Assembly: GCF_016526145.1 (NCBI RefSeq)
Contig: NZ_JADDUE010000011.1
Span: 1-64,000 of the forward strand
Reading direction: 5' to 3'
DNA length: 64,000 nucleotides
DNA from: Saccharopolyspora galaxeae
GTDB taxonomy: Bacteria > Actinomycetota > Actinomycetes > Mycobacteriales > Pseudonocardiaceae
The translations under genes and the position numbers were made by a program. The notes beneath the pieces are model-generated. The model searched no databases. It was not told the origin of the DNA and saw only the letters and a program-made list of their open reading frames with translations. Positions 6,879 through 16,183 of the stretch are shown in pieces. Numbering within the stretch: the stretch's first letter is position 1; each line of letters starts with the position of its first letter.

Positions 6879-9800
6879 ATGCCCCAATGGCTCAGCTGGC
6901 CCGTCCTGCGGCAGCTCACCGGCCGCGATCCGCTGGGCCGCGGCGCGGCCGCGCGCTCGCGGGGCACCGACGCCATCCAGGCCCGCACCGAGCAGGCCGA
7001 CGAGGTGGTGCGCTCGATCTGCCCGTACTGCGCGGTCGGCTGCGGGCAGCAGGTCTTCGTCCGCGACGGCGAGGTCACCCAGATCGAAGGCGACCCGGAC
7101 TCACCGATCAGCCGCGGGCGGTTGTGCCCGAAGGGCTCGGCCAGCCGGGAGCTGGTGACCTCCGGCGGACGTCAGCGCAAGGTCCGCTACCGCCGCCCGC
7201 ACGGCACCGAGTGGGAGGACCTCGACCTCGAGACCGCACTCGACATGATCACCGAGCGCGTGCTGGACACGCGCGACGCCACCTGGCAGCAGTCCGACGA
7301 TCAGGGCAGGCTGCTGCACCGCACCATGGGCATCGCGAGCCTCGGAGGAGCGACCCTCGACAACGAGGAGAACTACCTCATGAAGAAGCTCTACACCGCC
7401 ATGGGCGCGATCCAGGTGGAGAACCAGGCCCGCATTTGACACTCCTCCACGGTTCCCGGTCTGGGGACCTCCTTCGGGCGCGGAGGGGCCACGACCTTCC
7501 AGCAGGATCTGGCGAACGCCGACTGCATCCTCATCCAGGGCTCGAACATGGCCGAGGCGCATCCGGTCGGATTCCAGTGGGTGATGGAGGCCAAGCGCCG
7601 CGGCGCCACGGTGATCCACGCGGACCCGCGGTTCACCCGCACCTCGGCGATGGCCGACCAGCACGTGGCGCTGCGCGCGGGTTCGGACATCGGATTCCTG
7701 GGCGGGCTGATCCACCACGTGCTGGCCAACGACGCGTACTTCCACGACTACGTGGTCAACTACACGAACGCCGCGATGATCGTGGGCGAGGAGTTCGCCG
7801 ACACCGAGGATCTGGCGGGCATCTTCTCCGGATTCGATCCCGAAGAGGGCAGCTACGACACGAGCACGTGGCAGTACGAGGGCACCGAAGCGGTGCCGTC
7901 GGTCGGCGGGCACGGCCCGGAAGGTGCCACCAGCGACCACGTGGGCGGCCCGGAGGACAACTCCGACGTCGACGGGAACTCGACCAGGCACGGCCGCGAG
8001 CGCGCGGCGAGCAAACCCGAACGCAGCGGTTCCGGCGGTCCCGTCTACCACGGCAAGGCCGAGACCGACCCGACGTTGCAGCACCCGCGCTGCGTGTTCC
8101 AGATCCTCAAACGGCACTACGCCCGCTACACCCCCGAGATGGTCGAGCAGGTCTGCGGTGTGCCGCAGGAGGACTTCCGGCGGGTGGCCGAGGCGCTGGT
8201 CGCCAACTCCGGCCGGGAACGCACCAGCACGATCGCCTACGCCGTGGGCTGGACCCACCACACCGTCGGCGTGCAGTACATCCGCGCGGCATCGATCTTG
8301 CAGTTGCTGCTGGGCAACGTGGGCAGGCCGGGCGCGGGCATCCTGGCGTTGCGCGGGCACGCCAGCATCCAGGGCTCGACCGACATCCCGACGCTGTTCA
8401 ACCTGCTGCCCGGCTACATTCCGATGCCGCACGCGCACACCGACGCCGACTTGGACTCGTTCGTCGCCCAGGACGAGTACGCCCGCGGCTACTGGGGCAA
8501 CATGCGCTCCTACATCGTCAGCCTGCTCAAGTCGTGGTGGGGCGAGCACGCCACCGCCGACAACGACTACGGCTTCGGGCGACTGCCGCGGCTCACCGGC
8601 GATCACGGCAGCTTCCAGACCGTCGCCGACCAGATCGACGGGCTGGTGAAGGGCTACTTCGTGGTCGGCGAGAACCCCGCGGTGGGCACCGCCAACGCCC
8701 GCCAGCAGCGGATGGGGCTGGCGAACCTGGACTGGCTCGTGGTCCGCGACCTCAACATGATCGAAACGGCCACCTTCTGGAAGGACGGCCCCGAGATCGA
8801 AAGCGGCGAGCTGGCCACCGAGGACATCGGCACCGAGGTCTTCTTCCTGCCCGCCGCCGCGCACACCGAGAAGGACGGCACCTTCACCAACACCCAGCGG
8901 CTGCTGCAGTGGCACCACAAGGCCGTCGAACCGCGCGAGGACCAGCGCAGCGACCTGTGGTTCTACTACCACCTGGGCCGCAAGCTGCGGGAGAAGCTCG
9001 CCGCGCGGCAAACCGAACGCACGGCGCAGCAGCGCGAGAACGACCGCGCCCTGCTCGAGCTGACCTGGGACTACCCGACCGAGGGCGAGATCGCTGAGCC
9101 CAGCGCGGACGCCGTGCTTCGCGAGATCAACGGCAGCGACGAGCACGGCGCGGCGCTGCCCGGCTACTCGAAGCTCCGCTCCGACGGTTCCACCTCGTGC
9201 GGCTGCTGGATCTACTGCGGTGTCTACGCCGAGGAGGTCAACCAGGCCGCCCGCCGCAAACCCGGCAGCGAACAGACCTGGGTAGCGCCGGAATGGGGCT
9301 GGGCCTGGCCGATGAACCGGCGCACCCTCTACAACCGCGCATCGGCCGACCCGCAGGGCCGCCCGTGGAGCGAGCGCAAGGCTTACGTGTGGTGGGACGC
9401 GGACGCGGCCGAGTGGACCGGCCACGACATCCCGGATTTCGACAAGGCGAAGCGCCCCGACTACGAACCGGACCCGGACGCGACCGGGCCCGCGGGCATC
9501 GCGGGCACCGACCCGTTCATCATGCAAAGCGACGGCCGCGGCTGGCTCTACGTCCCGTCCGGGCTGGTGGACGGGCCGCTGCCCGCGCACTACGAGCCGC
9601 AGGAATCGCCGCTGGCCAACGCGCTGCACGACCATCAGCAGCGCAATCCGGCGCGGCAGGTCTTCGCGCGCCCGGAGAACCGCTACCAGCCCAGCGGCTA
9701 CGAGAGCGGTGCCGAGGTCTATCCGTACGTGTTCACCACGTTCCGGCTCACCGAGCACCACACTGCGGGCGGCATGAGCCGCTGGCTGCACCACCTGTCC

Positions 9801-10295
9801 GAACTCGCACCGGCGATGTTCGTGGAGGTCTCGCCGGAACTGGCCGCCGAGCGGAAGCTGGCGCACCTCGGCTGGGCCACCATCGTCACCGCCCGCAGCG
9901 CCATCGAGGCCCGGGTGCTGGTGACCGGCCGGATGCGGCCGCTGCGGTTCGGCGACCGCACGATCCACCAGATCGGCCTCCCGTGGCATTGGGGGCCGAA
10001 CGGGCTCAGCACCGGCGACGCCGCCAACGAGCTGATCGGCGTCGCGCTGGACCCGAACGTGCACATCATGGAGACCAAGGCCGGGACCTGCGACATCAAT
10101 CCCGGCAGGCGCCCGCGCGGCCGTTCGCTGGCCGTCTACGTGGCCGAGTACCGGCGGCGGGCGGGCATCACCGAGCTCACCGGCACCGAGCACGCCGACG
10201 ATCCGCGGCGCAGCGGGGACGAGGAAAGCGGCCCGGATCAAGAAAGCAGCCCGGACCAGGAAAGCAGGGGCGACGAGCAAGGACGAGGGGAGTGA
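6879..10295 (+). CDS. fdhA: Selenocysteine-containing formate dehydrogenase, catalytic molybdopterin subunit
   Basis: This is a 1138-residue subunit if the in-frame TGA at 7437-7439 is read as selenocysteine (residue 187), in context NQARI-Sec-HSSTVPGLG, matching the Sec site of E. coli FdnG. AGGAGG at 6867-6872 precedes the ATG by 6 nt. A [4Fe-4S] motif uses C48, C51, C55 and C83 (CPYCAVGC, then LCPKG); the molybdopterin blocks include MAEAHPVGFQW and HADPRFTRTSA. It oxidises formate to CO2. There is no twin-arginine signal, so it probably faces the cytoplasm. A hydrophilic, low-complexity insert lies at about residues 324-390 and an acidic tail with repeated PDQES at the C-terminus. It overlaps or abuts fdhB. 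Terminating at the TGA would leave a useless 186-residue peptide. Confidence 0.95.
7437..7475 (+). other. UGA selenocysteine codon and bacterial SECIS element
   Basis: The TGA at 7437-7439 is followed after 11 nt by a 7-bp stem (GGTTCCC 7451-7457 with GGGGACC 7463-7469, one G-T pair) closed by the loop GGTCT. Sequence and spacing closely resemble the E. coli fdhF SECIS hairpin with its GGTCT-containing loop, to which SelB binds. Confidence 0.9.
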
Positions 10296-10300
10296 CACCC

Positions 10301-11212
10301 GTGGCCGACGAACCGGCCAACCGGCTCAGCGGCCCGCTGGCCGACCCGGCGGGCGAAGCGGGCTACGCCGAGCACCCCGAGCGGGTCGGGTTCTTCACCG
10401 ACACCAGCGTGTGCATCGGCTGCAAGGCGTGCGAGGTCGCCTGCAAGGAATGGAACCTGCTGCCCGAGGACGGCCTGGAACTGACCGGCATGTCCTACGA
10501 CAACACCGGCGACCTCGGCGCGAGCACCTGGCGGCACGTGGCGTTCATCGAGCAGCACGTGGAACGCAGCGCCGCCGAGGTCGACCTCGGAATGCCCGGC
10601 ATGGCACCGCCCGGCGGGCAGAGCACGCCGACCAGCGACGGCACCGTGCGCTGGCTGATGTCCTCGGACGTGTGCAAGCACTGCACCCACGCCGCCTGCC
10701 TCGACGTGTGCCCGACCGGCGCGCTGATCCGCACCGAGCACGGCACGGTGCTGGTGCAGGACGACGTGTGCAACGGCTGCGGCTACTGCGTGCCCGCCTG
10801 CCCGTACGGGGTGATCGACATCCGGCCCGGGGACGGGCGGGCGTTCAAGTGCACGCTGTGCCAGGACCGGCTCGGTTCCGGGCTCGCGCCCGCCTGCGCC
10901 ACGGCTTGCCCGACCGAGTCCATCCAGTACGGCCCGCTCGACGAACTGCGCGAGCGGGCCGCCATGCGGGTCGACGAACTGCACGCCCAGGGCGTGCCGG
11001 AGGCCCGGCTCTACGGCCACGAACCCGACGACGGGGTCGGCGGCGACGGCGCGTTCTTCCTGCTGCTGGACGAGCCCGAGGTCTACGGCCTGCCGCCGGA
11101 CCCGGTGGTGACCACCCGCGACCTGCCGTCCATGTGGAAGCACGCTGCGGCTGCGGCGGGCACCGCCGCAGCGGTGATCGCGGCCTGCTTCGCGGGCAGG
11201 AGGTCGCGGTGA
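10301..11212 (+). CDS. fdhB: Formate dehydrogenase iron-sulfur subunit
   Basis: This electron-transfer subunit is about 303 residues with four four-cysteine motifs for four [4Fe-4S] clusters: CIGCKACEVAC, CKHCTHAACLDVC, CNGCGYCVPAC, and CTLC with ACATAC. It is the FdnH/DMSO-reductase-B type. A C-terminal hydrophobic Ala-rich segment (about residues 280-300) is a likely membrane anchor. GTG at 10301 is preferred because GAGGGGAG ends 8 nt upstream; an in-frame GTG at 10292 overlapping the fdhA stop is the alternative. It overlaps the next gene by GTGA. It should pass electrons from FdhA to the membrane subunit. Confidence 0.92.
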   Translation: MADEPANRLSGPLADPAGEAGYAEHPERVGFFTDTSVCIGCKACEVACKEWNLLPEDGLELTGMSYDNTGDLGASTWRHVAFIEQHVERSAAEVDLGMPGMAPPGGQSTPTSDGTVRWLMSSDVCKHCTHAACLDVCPTGALIRTEHGTVLVQDDVCNGCGYCVPACPYGVIDIRPGDGRAFKCTLCQDRLGSGLAPACATACPTESIQYGPLDELRERAAMRVDELHAQGVPEARLYGHEPDDGVGGDGAFFLLLDEPEVYGLPPDPVVTTRDLPSMWKHAAAAAGTAAAVIAACFAGRRSR

Positions 11213-12180
11213 GCGCCGACGCAGTGTCGAACGATCGGGCGCCGAACGGCGGGCAGGTACCGAACGGGCAGGCGCCGGAGGAGTTCCGCTCCTACTACGG
11301 CCAACCGGTGATCAAGGAACCGACCTGGAAGGTCCCGGACGTCCCCGCCTACCTGTACCTCGGCGGCATGGCGGGTGCCTCGGCCACGATGGCGGTGCTG
11401 GCGGAGCTGACCGATCGCCCGGAGCTGGCCCGCAACGGCCGGATCGCCGCCGCGGCCGGGTCCACCGCCAGCGTGGTCGCGCTGATCCACGACCTCGGGC
11501 GCCCGATGCGGTTCCTGAACATGCTGCGGGTGTTCAAGCCGACCTCGCCGCTGAGCGTGGGTTCCTGGATCCTCGCCCCGTTCTCGGGTCTGACCGGTGC
11601 GTCCGCGGCGAGCGCGCTCACCGGCTGGTACCCGCTGCTGGGCAGGCTCAGCGCGGGCGCGGCCGGGGTCCTCGCCCCGGCGATGACGACCTACACCGCC
11701 GTGCTGCTGGCCGACACCGCCGTTCCGGGCTGGCACGAGGTGTACCGCGAGCTGCCGTTCGTGTTCGCGGGCAGCGCGGTCTCCAGCGCGGGCGCGGTGG
11801 CGATGCTGACGACTCCGACCGGGCAGACCGCCCCGGCGCGGCGGATGGCGATCGCGGGTTCGGCACTGGAACTGGCCGCCGAACGCCGCATGGAGCACAC
11901 CGCGGGCATGGTCGGCGAGGTCTACCGCACCGGCCGCCCCGGCCGGGTGCTTCGCGCCGCACGAGCGCTGACCTGGACCGGAGCCGCGGCGTCGGTCTTC
12001 GCCGGGCGGCACCGGGCGATCGGCGCCGTCGCCGGGCTGTGCCTGAGCGCGGCCGGTGCGGCCACCCGCTACGGCATCTTCGAGGCCGGCCGCGTCTCGG
12101 CGCGCGACCCCCGCTACACCGTCGTCCCGCAACGGCAGCGGCTCGCCGAGAAGGAACAAGACGCGCAGAAGTCCGGCTGA
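11209..12180 (+). CDS. NrfD-family membrane subunit of formate dehydrogenase
   Basis: This 323-residue polytopic protein has a hydrophilic N-terminus with EEFRSYYGQPVIKEP, then multiple membrane spans of the polysulfide-reductase NrfD type (VPAYLYLGGMAGASATMAVL, LIHDLGRPMRFLNMLRVFKP). GTG at 11209 overlaps the fdhB stop and AGGAGG lies 5 nt upstream. NrfD proteins pass electrons to the quinone pool without haem, unlike the cytochrome b subunit FdnI. With FdhA and FdhB it would form a membrane-bound formate:quinone oxidoreductase. It is the last gene of the operon; no fdhD or molybdenum-cofactor gene follows. Confidence 0.9.
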   Translation: MSADAVSNDRAPNGGQVPNGQAPEEFRSYYGQPVIKEPTWKVPDVPAYLYLGGMAGASATMAVLAELTDRPELARNGRIAAAAGSTASVVALIHDLGRPMRFLNMLRVFKPTSPLSVGSWILAPFSGLTGASAASALTGWYPLLGRLSAGAAGVLAPAMTTYTAVLLADTAVPGWHEVYRELPFVFAGSAVSSAGAVAMLTTPTGQTAPARRMAIAGSALELAAERRMEHTAGMVGEVYRTGRPGRVLRAARALTWTGAAASVFAGRHRAIGAVAGLCLSAAGAATRYGIFEAGRVSARDPRYTVVPQRQRLAEKEQDAQKSG

Positions 12181-12236
12181 TCGCGCGGGCCGCCCGTGCC
12201 AAATGTGCGGAGGTTTCTTCGCGGCGGAGGCGGTAC

Positions 12237-12417
12237 ATGCCCGTGAACGGCACCACGCCGGCCGTGACGGGAGCGGCCGGCGGCATCGGCCGCGCGCTGG
12301 CGAGCTCGCGCCGACACGGTGCTCGCCGACATCGACACCTCGTCCTTGCACGAGGTGGTTTCCGGTGCGCAGCGGCTCGCGACCGGACGTCGTCCGCAAC
12401 CGCCCGCCGCGCGGTGA
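12237..12417 (+). pseudogene. Relic of a short-chain dehydrogenase N-terminus
   Basis: The first part reads VTGAAGGIGRALA, the dinucleotide-binding turn of SDR enzymes, then loses sense. In a second frame the family pattern resumes (ADTVLADIDTSSLHEVV) before a stop at 12415. At least one frameshift and loss of the rest of the gene are implied. The 12181-12586 gap between the fdh operon and the ABC gene otherwise holds no recognisable gene. Confidence 0.55.
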
Positions 12418-12586
12418 TCCGGGCGCGACCGCGGTCCCCGTCGAACTTTCCATGATCGCGCTGGGTATGGTTCCCGCGTGCCGATCGGCCGCAGGGGCGA
12501 CCCGCGCACGGCCGAGCCCGGGCAAGACCGGCGGGAGCACGCCGCACGGTCGCCCGGCGACGTGCTCGAAGTGGAGGTTTGCCCGC

Positions 12587-13276
12587 ATGACCGCGCCGCG
12601 ATCCGGCACCGAAGCGTTGCTCAGCGGAACCGAGCTGGTCTGCTCGTTCGGCCCGACCCCGGCGTTGCGCGGCGCGGAGCTGACCGTCGATTCCGGCGAG
12701 CTGGTCGCCGTTGTCGGCGCTTCCGGCTCCGGGAAGTCCACGTTGCTGCACTGCCTGGCCGGGGTCGTGCTGCCGGAGTCCGGGCAGGTGCGCTACCGCG
12801 GCAACGAGCTCACCGCGATGTCCGACGACGAGCGCAGCGCGCTGCGGCGCACCGAGTTCGGGTTCGTGTTCCAGTTCGGCCAGCTGGTCCCGGAGCTGAG
12901 CGTGCTGGAGAACGTGGCGCTGCCGCTGCGGCTCAACGGCGTCTCCCGGCGCCGCGCGCACGCCCGCGCGCTGGAGTGGATCGACCGGCTGGAGGTCGCG
13001 GGCGAGCGGCAGAAGCGGCCCGGGGAGATCTCCGGCGGCCAGAGCCAGCGGGCGGCGCTGGCCCGCGCGCTGGTCGCCGACCCCGCGGTGATCTTCGCCG
13101 ACGAGCCGACCGGCGCGCTGGACTCCGCCGGCGGCAAGCACGTGATGAGCCTGCTCACCGCCGCGGCACGCGAATCGGGCAGCGCGGTGCTGCTGGTCAC
13201 CCACCAGTCGGCGGTGGCCGCCTACGCCGACCGCGAGGTCACCATCCACGACGGCAGCACCGCCGTCGACGGATGA
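12587..13276 (+). CDS. ABC transporter ATP-binding protein (MacB/LolD type)
   Basis: This 229-residue ATPase starts at the ATG at 12587, 9 nt after GGAGG. It has Walker A GASGSGKST (about residue 45), Q-loop FQFGQLVPELSVLENVALPL, the ABC signature SGGQSQRAALARAL (Gln in place of the usual second Gly or Gln), Walker B VIFADEPTGALD and the H-loop VTHQ. This is the MacB/LolD/SalX family that pairs with FtsX-like permeases. The permease begins 121 nt downstream and is presumably its partner. Together they are expected to extrude a peptide, lipid or antibiotic, or to drive a mechanotransmission process; the substrate is unknown. Confidence 0.92.
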   Translation: MTAPRSGTEALLSGTELVCSFGPTPALRGAELTVDSGELVAVVGASGSGKSTLLHCLAGVVLPESGQVRYRGNELTAMSDDERSALRRTEFGFVFQFGQLVPELSVLENVALPLRLNGVSRRRAHARALEWIDRLEVAGERQKRPGEISGGQSQRAALARALVADPAVIFADEPTGALDSAGGKHVMSLLTAAARESGSAVLLVTHQSAVAAYADREVTIHDGSTAVDG

Positions 13277-13397
13277 GCCGCCCGCCCGCGCCCCGCGGCG
13301 CACCGCAGATCGCTAAGGTGACCGGCGGCCGGACAACGGCAGGTGACAACGAGCCGCCCGGAAGCAGCGGAAGCGGCGACGTCGAGGGGACGTGCTG

Positions 13398-15695
13398 ATG
13401 AGCGGGCTGCGCAACCGGGCAGCCGATTTCGTGCTGGGGGTCCGCCTGGTCCTCGGCGACCGCGACGCGCCGTGGGGCCGGCTGGTGCTGATGGCGGTGG
13501 GGATCGCGCTCGGGACCGCGGTGTTGCTGGGAGGCATCACGGTGCCCAATGCGGTGTCCACCTTGCAAGAACGCGTCTCGGGCAGGCAGATGCCCGCGTT
13601 GGGGGACCGTTCGCCGGGGTCGGTCTCGATGCTGGGGGAGACCGTCCAGGAGAACTTCTACGACGAATCGGTCACCGGCACGAAGCTGCAACCGCTGCGC
13701 CCGGACGCTCCGGCGCCACCCGGCGTGGACCGGATCCCGGCGCCCGGCGAGCTGGTCGTGTCCCCGGCACTGCGGCACATCCTGGAAAGCCCCGAAGGTG
13801 CCTCGCTGCGAGCGCGGATGCCGGGACACGTGGTCGGCGTGATCGGCCCGGAGGGACTGGGCGGCGAGCAGGAGCTGCTCTACTACTCCGGGACCGACCG
13901 GATCAGCCCGAACGGCTCGGTCAAGGCGATCACCGACCACTTCGGCGAGCAGCCGGACCGCAGTGACGCGTCCCATGCCACCTGGGTACTGATATCGCTT
14001 GGCGTTTGCGTGCTGCTGCTGCCGGTCGTGGTGTTCGTGCTGAGCACCGCACGGCTGGCCGAGGTCGCCCGGCAGCGCAGGCTCGCCGCGCTGCGGTTGA
14101 TCGGGGCGGGAAAGCGGCAGGTCCGCCGCATCGCGGCCGGCGAGAACCTGGTCGGCGCGGTCATGGGTGTGCTGTTCGGCTGGACGACCTACCTGCTCGC
14201 CCGCGACATGCTCGTGCGGTACACGCCGATCACCGGGACGTACTTCCCGTCCGACCTGCAACCGGTGTGGTGGAGCGCGCTGCTGGTCACGCTCGGGGTG
14301 CCGGTGGTGACGGTGGGCATCGTGCTGCTGTCGCTGCGGAGCACGGTCATGGACCCGCTCGGAGTGGTGCGCGGCCGTCCGTCGAAGCGCAGGCGACTGT
14401 GGTGGCGCTTGGTCCCACCGGTCGTCGGCGTGGCCGGGATCGTCGCGTCCGGTGCGCTCAGCAGCACCTCGGTGGACTCGGTGTATTACACGGTGCTGCT
14501 GGGCTGTTCCATGGCGCTGTCCTTGTTGACGGTCCCGCTGCTGTTGCCGTGGCTGGTGGAGATCACCGGCGGCAAGGCCACCGGCGGGCCGGTCGCGTGG
14601 CAACTGGCGCTGCGCAGGCTCCAGGCCAACGGCGGCGCCGCGGCGCGTTCGGTCAGCACGGTCGCGGTCGTGGTCACCGGGGTCGTCGCGCTGCAGACAA
14701 TGCTGGCTCCCGGGGTGAGCGGGTTTGCGACGCGCGACGGCGATCGCCGGGATCTCAGCGTCAGCGGGCAGCAGCGGGAATCGGGACCGTCCGCGATGGC
14801 GGCGGCGATCGGCGAGATCACCTCGTTGCCCGGTGTCGAATCCGCGGGCGGCGGGCAGTCCTTCCTGCTGCGCGGCGGCGACAACGTGTCGGTGAGCGTG
14901 GCCGATTGCGCGCGGATCGAGCGGCTCAGCCCGGTACGGGACTGCCGTGACGGTGACCTGTTCGTCGTCCGGGGCGAGCGCGACGCCGCGCTTGCCCCGG
15001 GCACCAGCTGGGACGTCAGCGACTCGGCGGTGGGTGCACCGGAGGGCAGGTGGACGCTCGGACCGATGCGCGAGCTGCCGGACGGCGCGGATCGCAATTT
15101 GGCCTCGGGCTCGGCGCTGCTGGCCACTCCGGCGGCCGCGGCCGAGGTACCGCAGCACTCGCGCAGTGCGAACATCGACGTAGATGTCGCCGCCGACGCG
15201 CCACCGCAGGTGATCGAGCAGGTGCGCACCATCGCCGCGGCCTGGTTCGACGAGAGCACCGCTTATCACACCTACGGCAGCGTTTCCGGCGAAGAGCTGG
15301 CCCAGAACCTCGTCCGCTACGCGAGCTTGCTGGGCGGGCTGCTCACCGTCCTGCTGGTCGGCAGCAGTCTGCTGGTCAGCGCGGTCGAGCAGATCCAGGA
15401 CGGTGCCCGGCCGATGGCTGTGCTGGGGGCGGTCGGTGCACCGCGCAGCACCTTGATGTGGTCGGCGTTCCTGCAGAACGCGGTGCCGCTGGCACTGGCG
15501 ATCGGATTGGCGGTCCCGTCCGGCCTGGTGCTCGGCTGGATCACCTCGGGGGCGATGGGCGGTGACCTCGCGATCGACCTGCCCGGGATGGGGCTGGTGA
15601 TCGGCGTGGCCGTGGTGCTGGTGCTGGTGGTCACCGCGTTGACGGCGTCCACGATCTCCCGGGTCCTGCGCCCGGAGGAGCTGCGCACGGGCTGA
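13398..15695 (+). CDS. FtsX-like ABC transporter permease
   Basis: This 765-residue membrane protein is the partner of the ATPase at 12587. GAGGGG ends 8 nt before ATG 13398 (an in-frame GTG at 13392 is less well placed). An N-terminal membrane helix is followed by an extracytoplasmic region, then a helix cluster around residues 195-350 with the FtsX motif ARQRRLAALRLIGAGKRQVRR. A second extracytoplasmic domain spans about residues 445-640, and the final helices include the typical DGARPMAVLGAVGAP turn. The duplicated FtsX layout resembles bacteriocin/antibiotic exporters of actinomycetes. No dedicated regulator is adjacent. Confidence 0.88.
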   Translation: MSGLRNRAADFVLGVRLVLGDRDAPWGRLVLMAVGIALGTAVLLGGITVPNAVSTLQERVSGRQMPALGDRSPGSVSMLGETVQENFYDESVTGTKLQPLRPDAPAPPGVDRIPAPGELVVSPALRHILESPEGASLRARMPGHVVGVIGPEGLGGEQELLYYSGTDRISPNGSVKAITDHFGEQPDRSDASHATWVLISLGVCVLLLPVVVFVLSTARLAEVARQRRLAALRLIGAGKRQVRRIAAGENLVGAVMGVLFGWTTYLLARDMLVRYTPITGTYFPSDLQPVWWSALLVTLGVPVVTVGIVLLSLRSTVMDPLGVVRGRPSKRRRLWWRLVPPVVGVAGIVASGALSSTSVDSVYYTVLLGCSMALSLLTVPLLLPWLVEITGGKATGGPVAWQLALRRLQANGGAAARSVSTVAVVVTGVVALQTMLAPGVSGFATRDGDRRDLSVSGQQRESGPSAMAAAIGEITSLPGVESAGGGQSFLLRGGDNVSVSVADCARIERLSPVRDCRDGDLFVVRGERDAALAPGTSWDVSDSAVGAPEGRWTLGPMRELPDGADRNLASGSALLATPAAAAEVPQHSRSANIDVDVAADAPPQVIEQVRTIAAAWFDESTAYHTYGSVSGEELAQNLVRYASLLGGLLTVLLVGSSLLVSAVEQIQDGARPMAVLGAVGAPRSTLMWSAFLQNAVPLALAIGLAVPSGLVLGWITSGAMGGDLAIDLPGMGLVIGVAVVLVLVVTALTASTISRVLRPEELRTG

Positions 15696-15820
15696 ACTCC
15701 CGCCTCGATCGTCGGGGCGGCCCGCTCGCACCTCTGCATTATCGTTGTCACGATCACTTCAGCGTCGATCGAAATCAACCTTAGCGATCACGTGCGGGCG
15801 AAGATCGCGAAGGCGAGTGG

Positions 15821-15928
15821 CTACTTCAGCTTCCGACGGCGCAGTTCCGTGCCGATGTCCCACAACGTCCAAGCGACACCGCCGATGGCGAGCACGCCCA
15901 GCAGCAACAGGACGACGGATTCGGTCAT
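15821..15928 (-). CDS. Small single-span membrane protein (35 aa)
   Basis: Starting at ATG 15928, the frame encodes MTESVVLLLLGVLAIGGV followed by a short cytoplasmic tail ending in RRRKLK. GGGAG lies 8 nt upstream. One membrane helix plus a positively charged C-terminus gives a clear N-out/C-in topology. It is too short for family assignment. The ribosome site, GC-rich third positions and sensible topology support it being real. Confidence 0.55.
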   Translation of the reverse strand: MTESVVLLLLGVLAIGGVAWTLWDIGTELRRRKLK

Positions 15929-16183
15929 GGCAGGGCTCCCGCGTTGCGCACGGTCCGGTGTCGGCGCCGGCTCGGTACCGGAACGGACTCCTCGAAGCCT
16001 AGTGCCGCGAGCGCTGATCGCCGGGCGGCGCGATTGCTTCGTGATCTCCGGTGCCGCTCGGCGACGCCGCCCTGCCGGGTGATGCGTCGGCATGTCCGTT
16101 CTCCCGTGCGCCGCTGCGGCCCCGACCATGGCCGGATCTCCCTGGCGTCTTCGCAGGCAGCAGGAAGGAGGTGGTGCGCAGCC

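Noticed and set aside
7101-10298. 1065-residue open frame on the minus strand opposite fdhA
   Set aside because: It is a shadow of the GC-rich coding strand: it is highly repetitive in Val, Gly, Arg and Leu, has no family motifs, and lies opposite a gene with clear formate dehydrogenase blocks.
12478-13398. 306-residue frame overlapping the ABC ATPase gene
   Set aside because: It is an alternative frame of the ATPase; the ATPase frame has Walker A, signature and Walker B motifs and its own GGAGG site.
13239-15731. 830-residue minus-strand frame opposite the ABC permease
   Set aside because: Composition is dominated by Arg, Gln, His and Asp as expected from antisense of a GC3-biased gene; the opposite strand encodes a recognisable FtsX-like permease.
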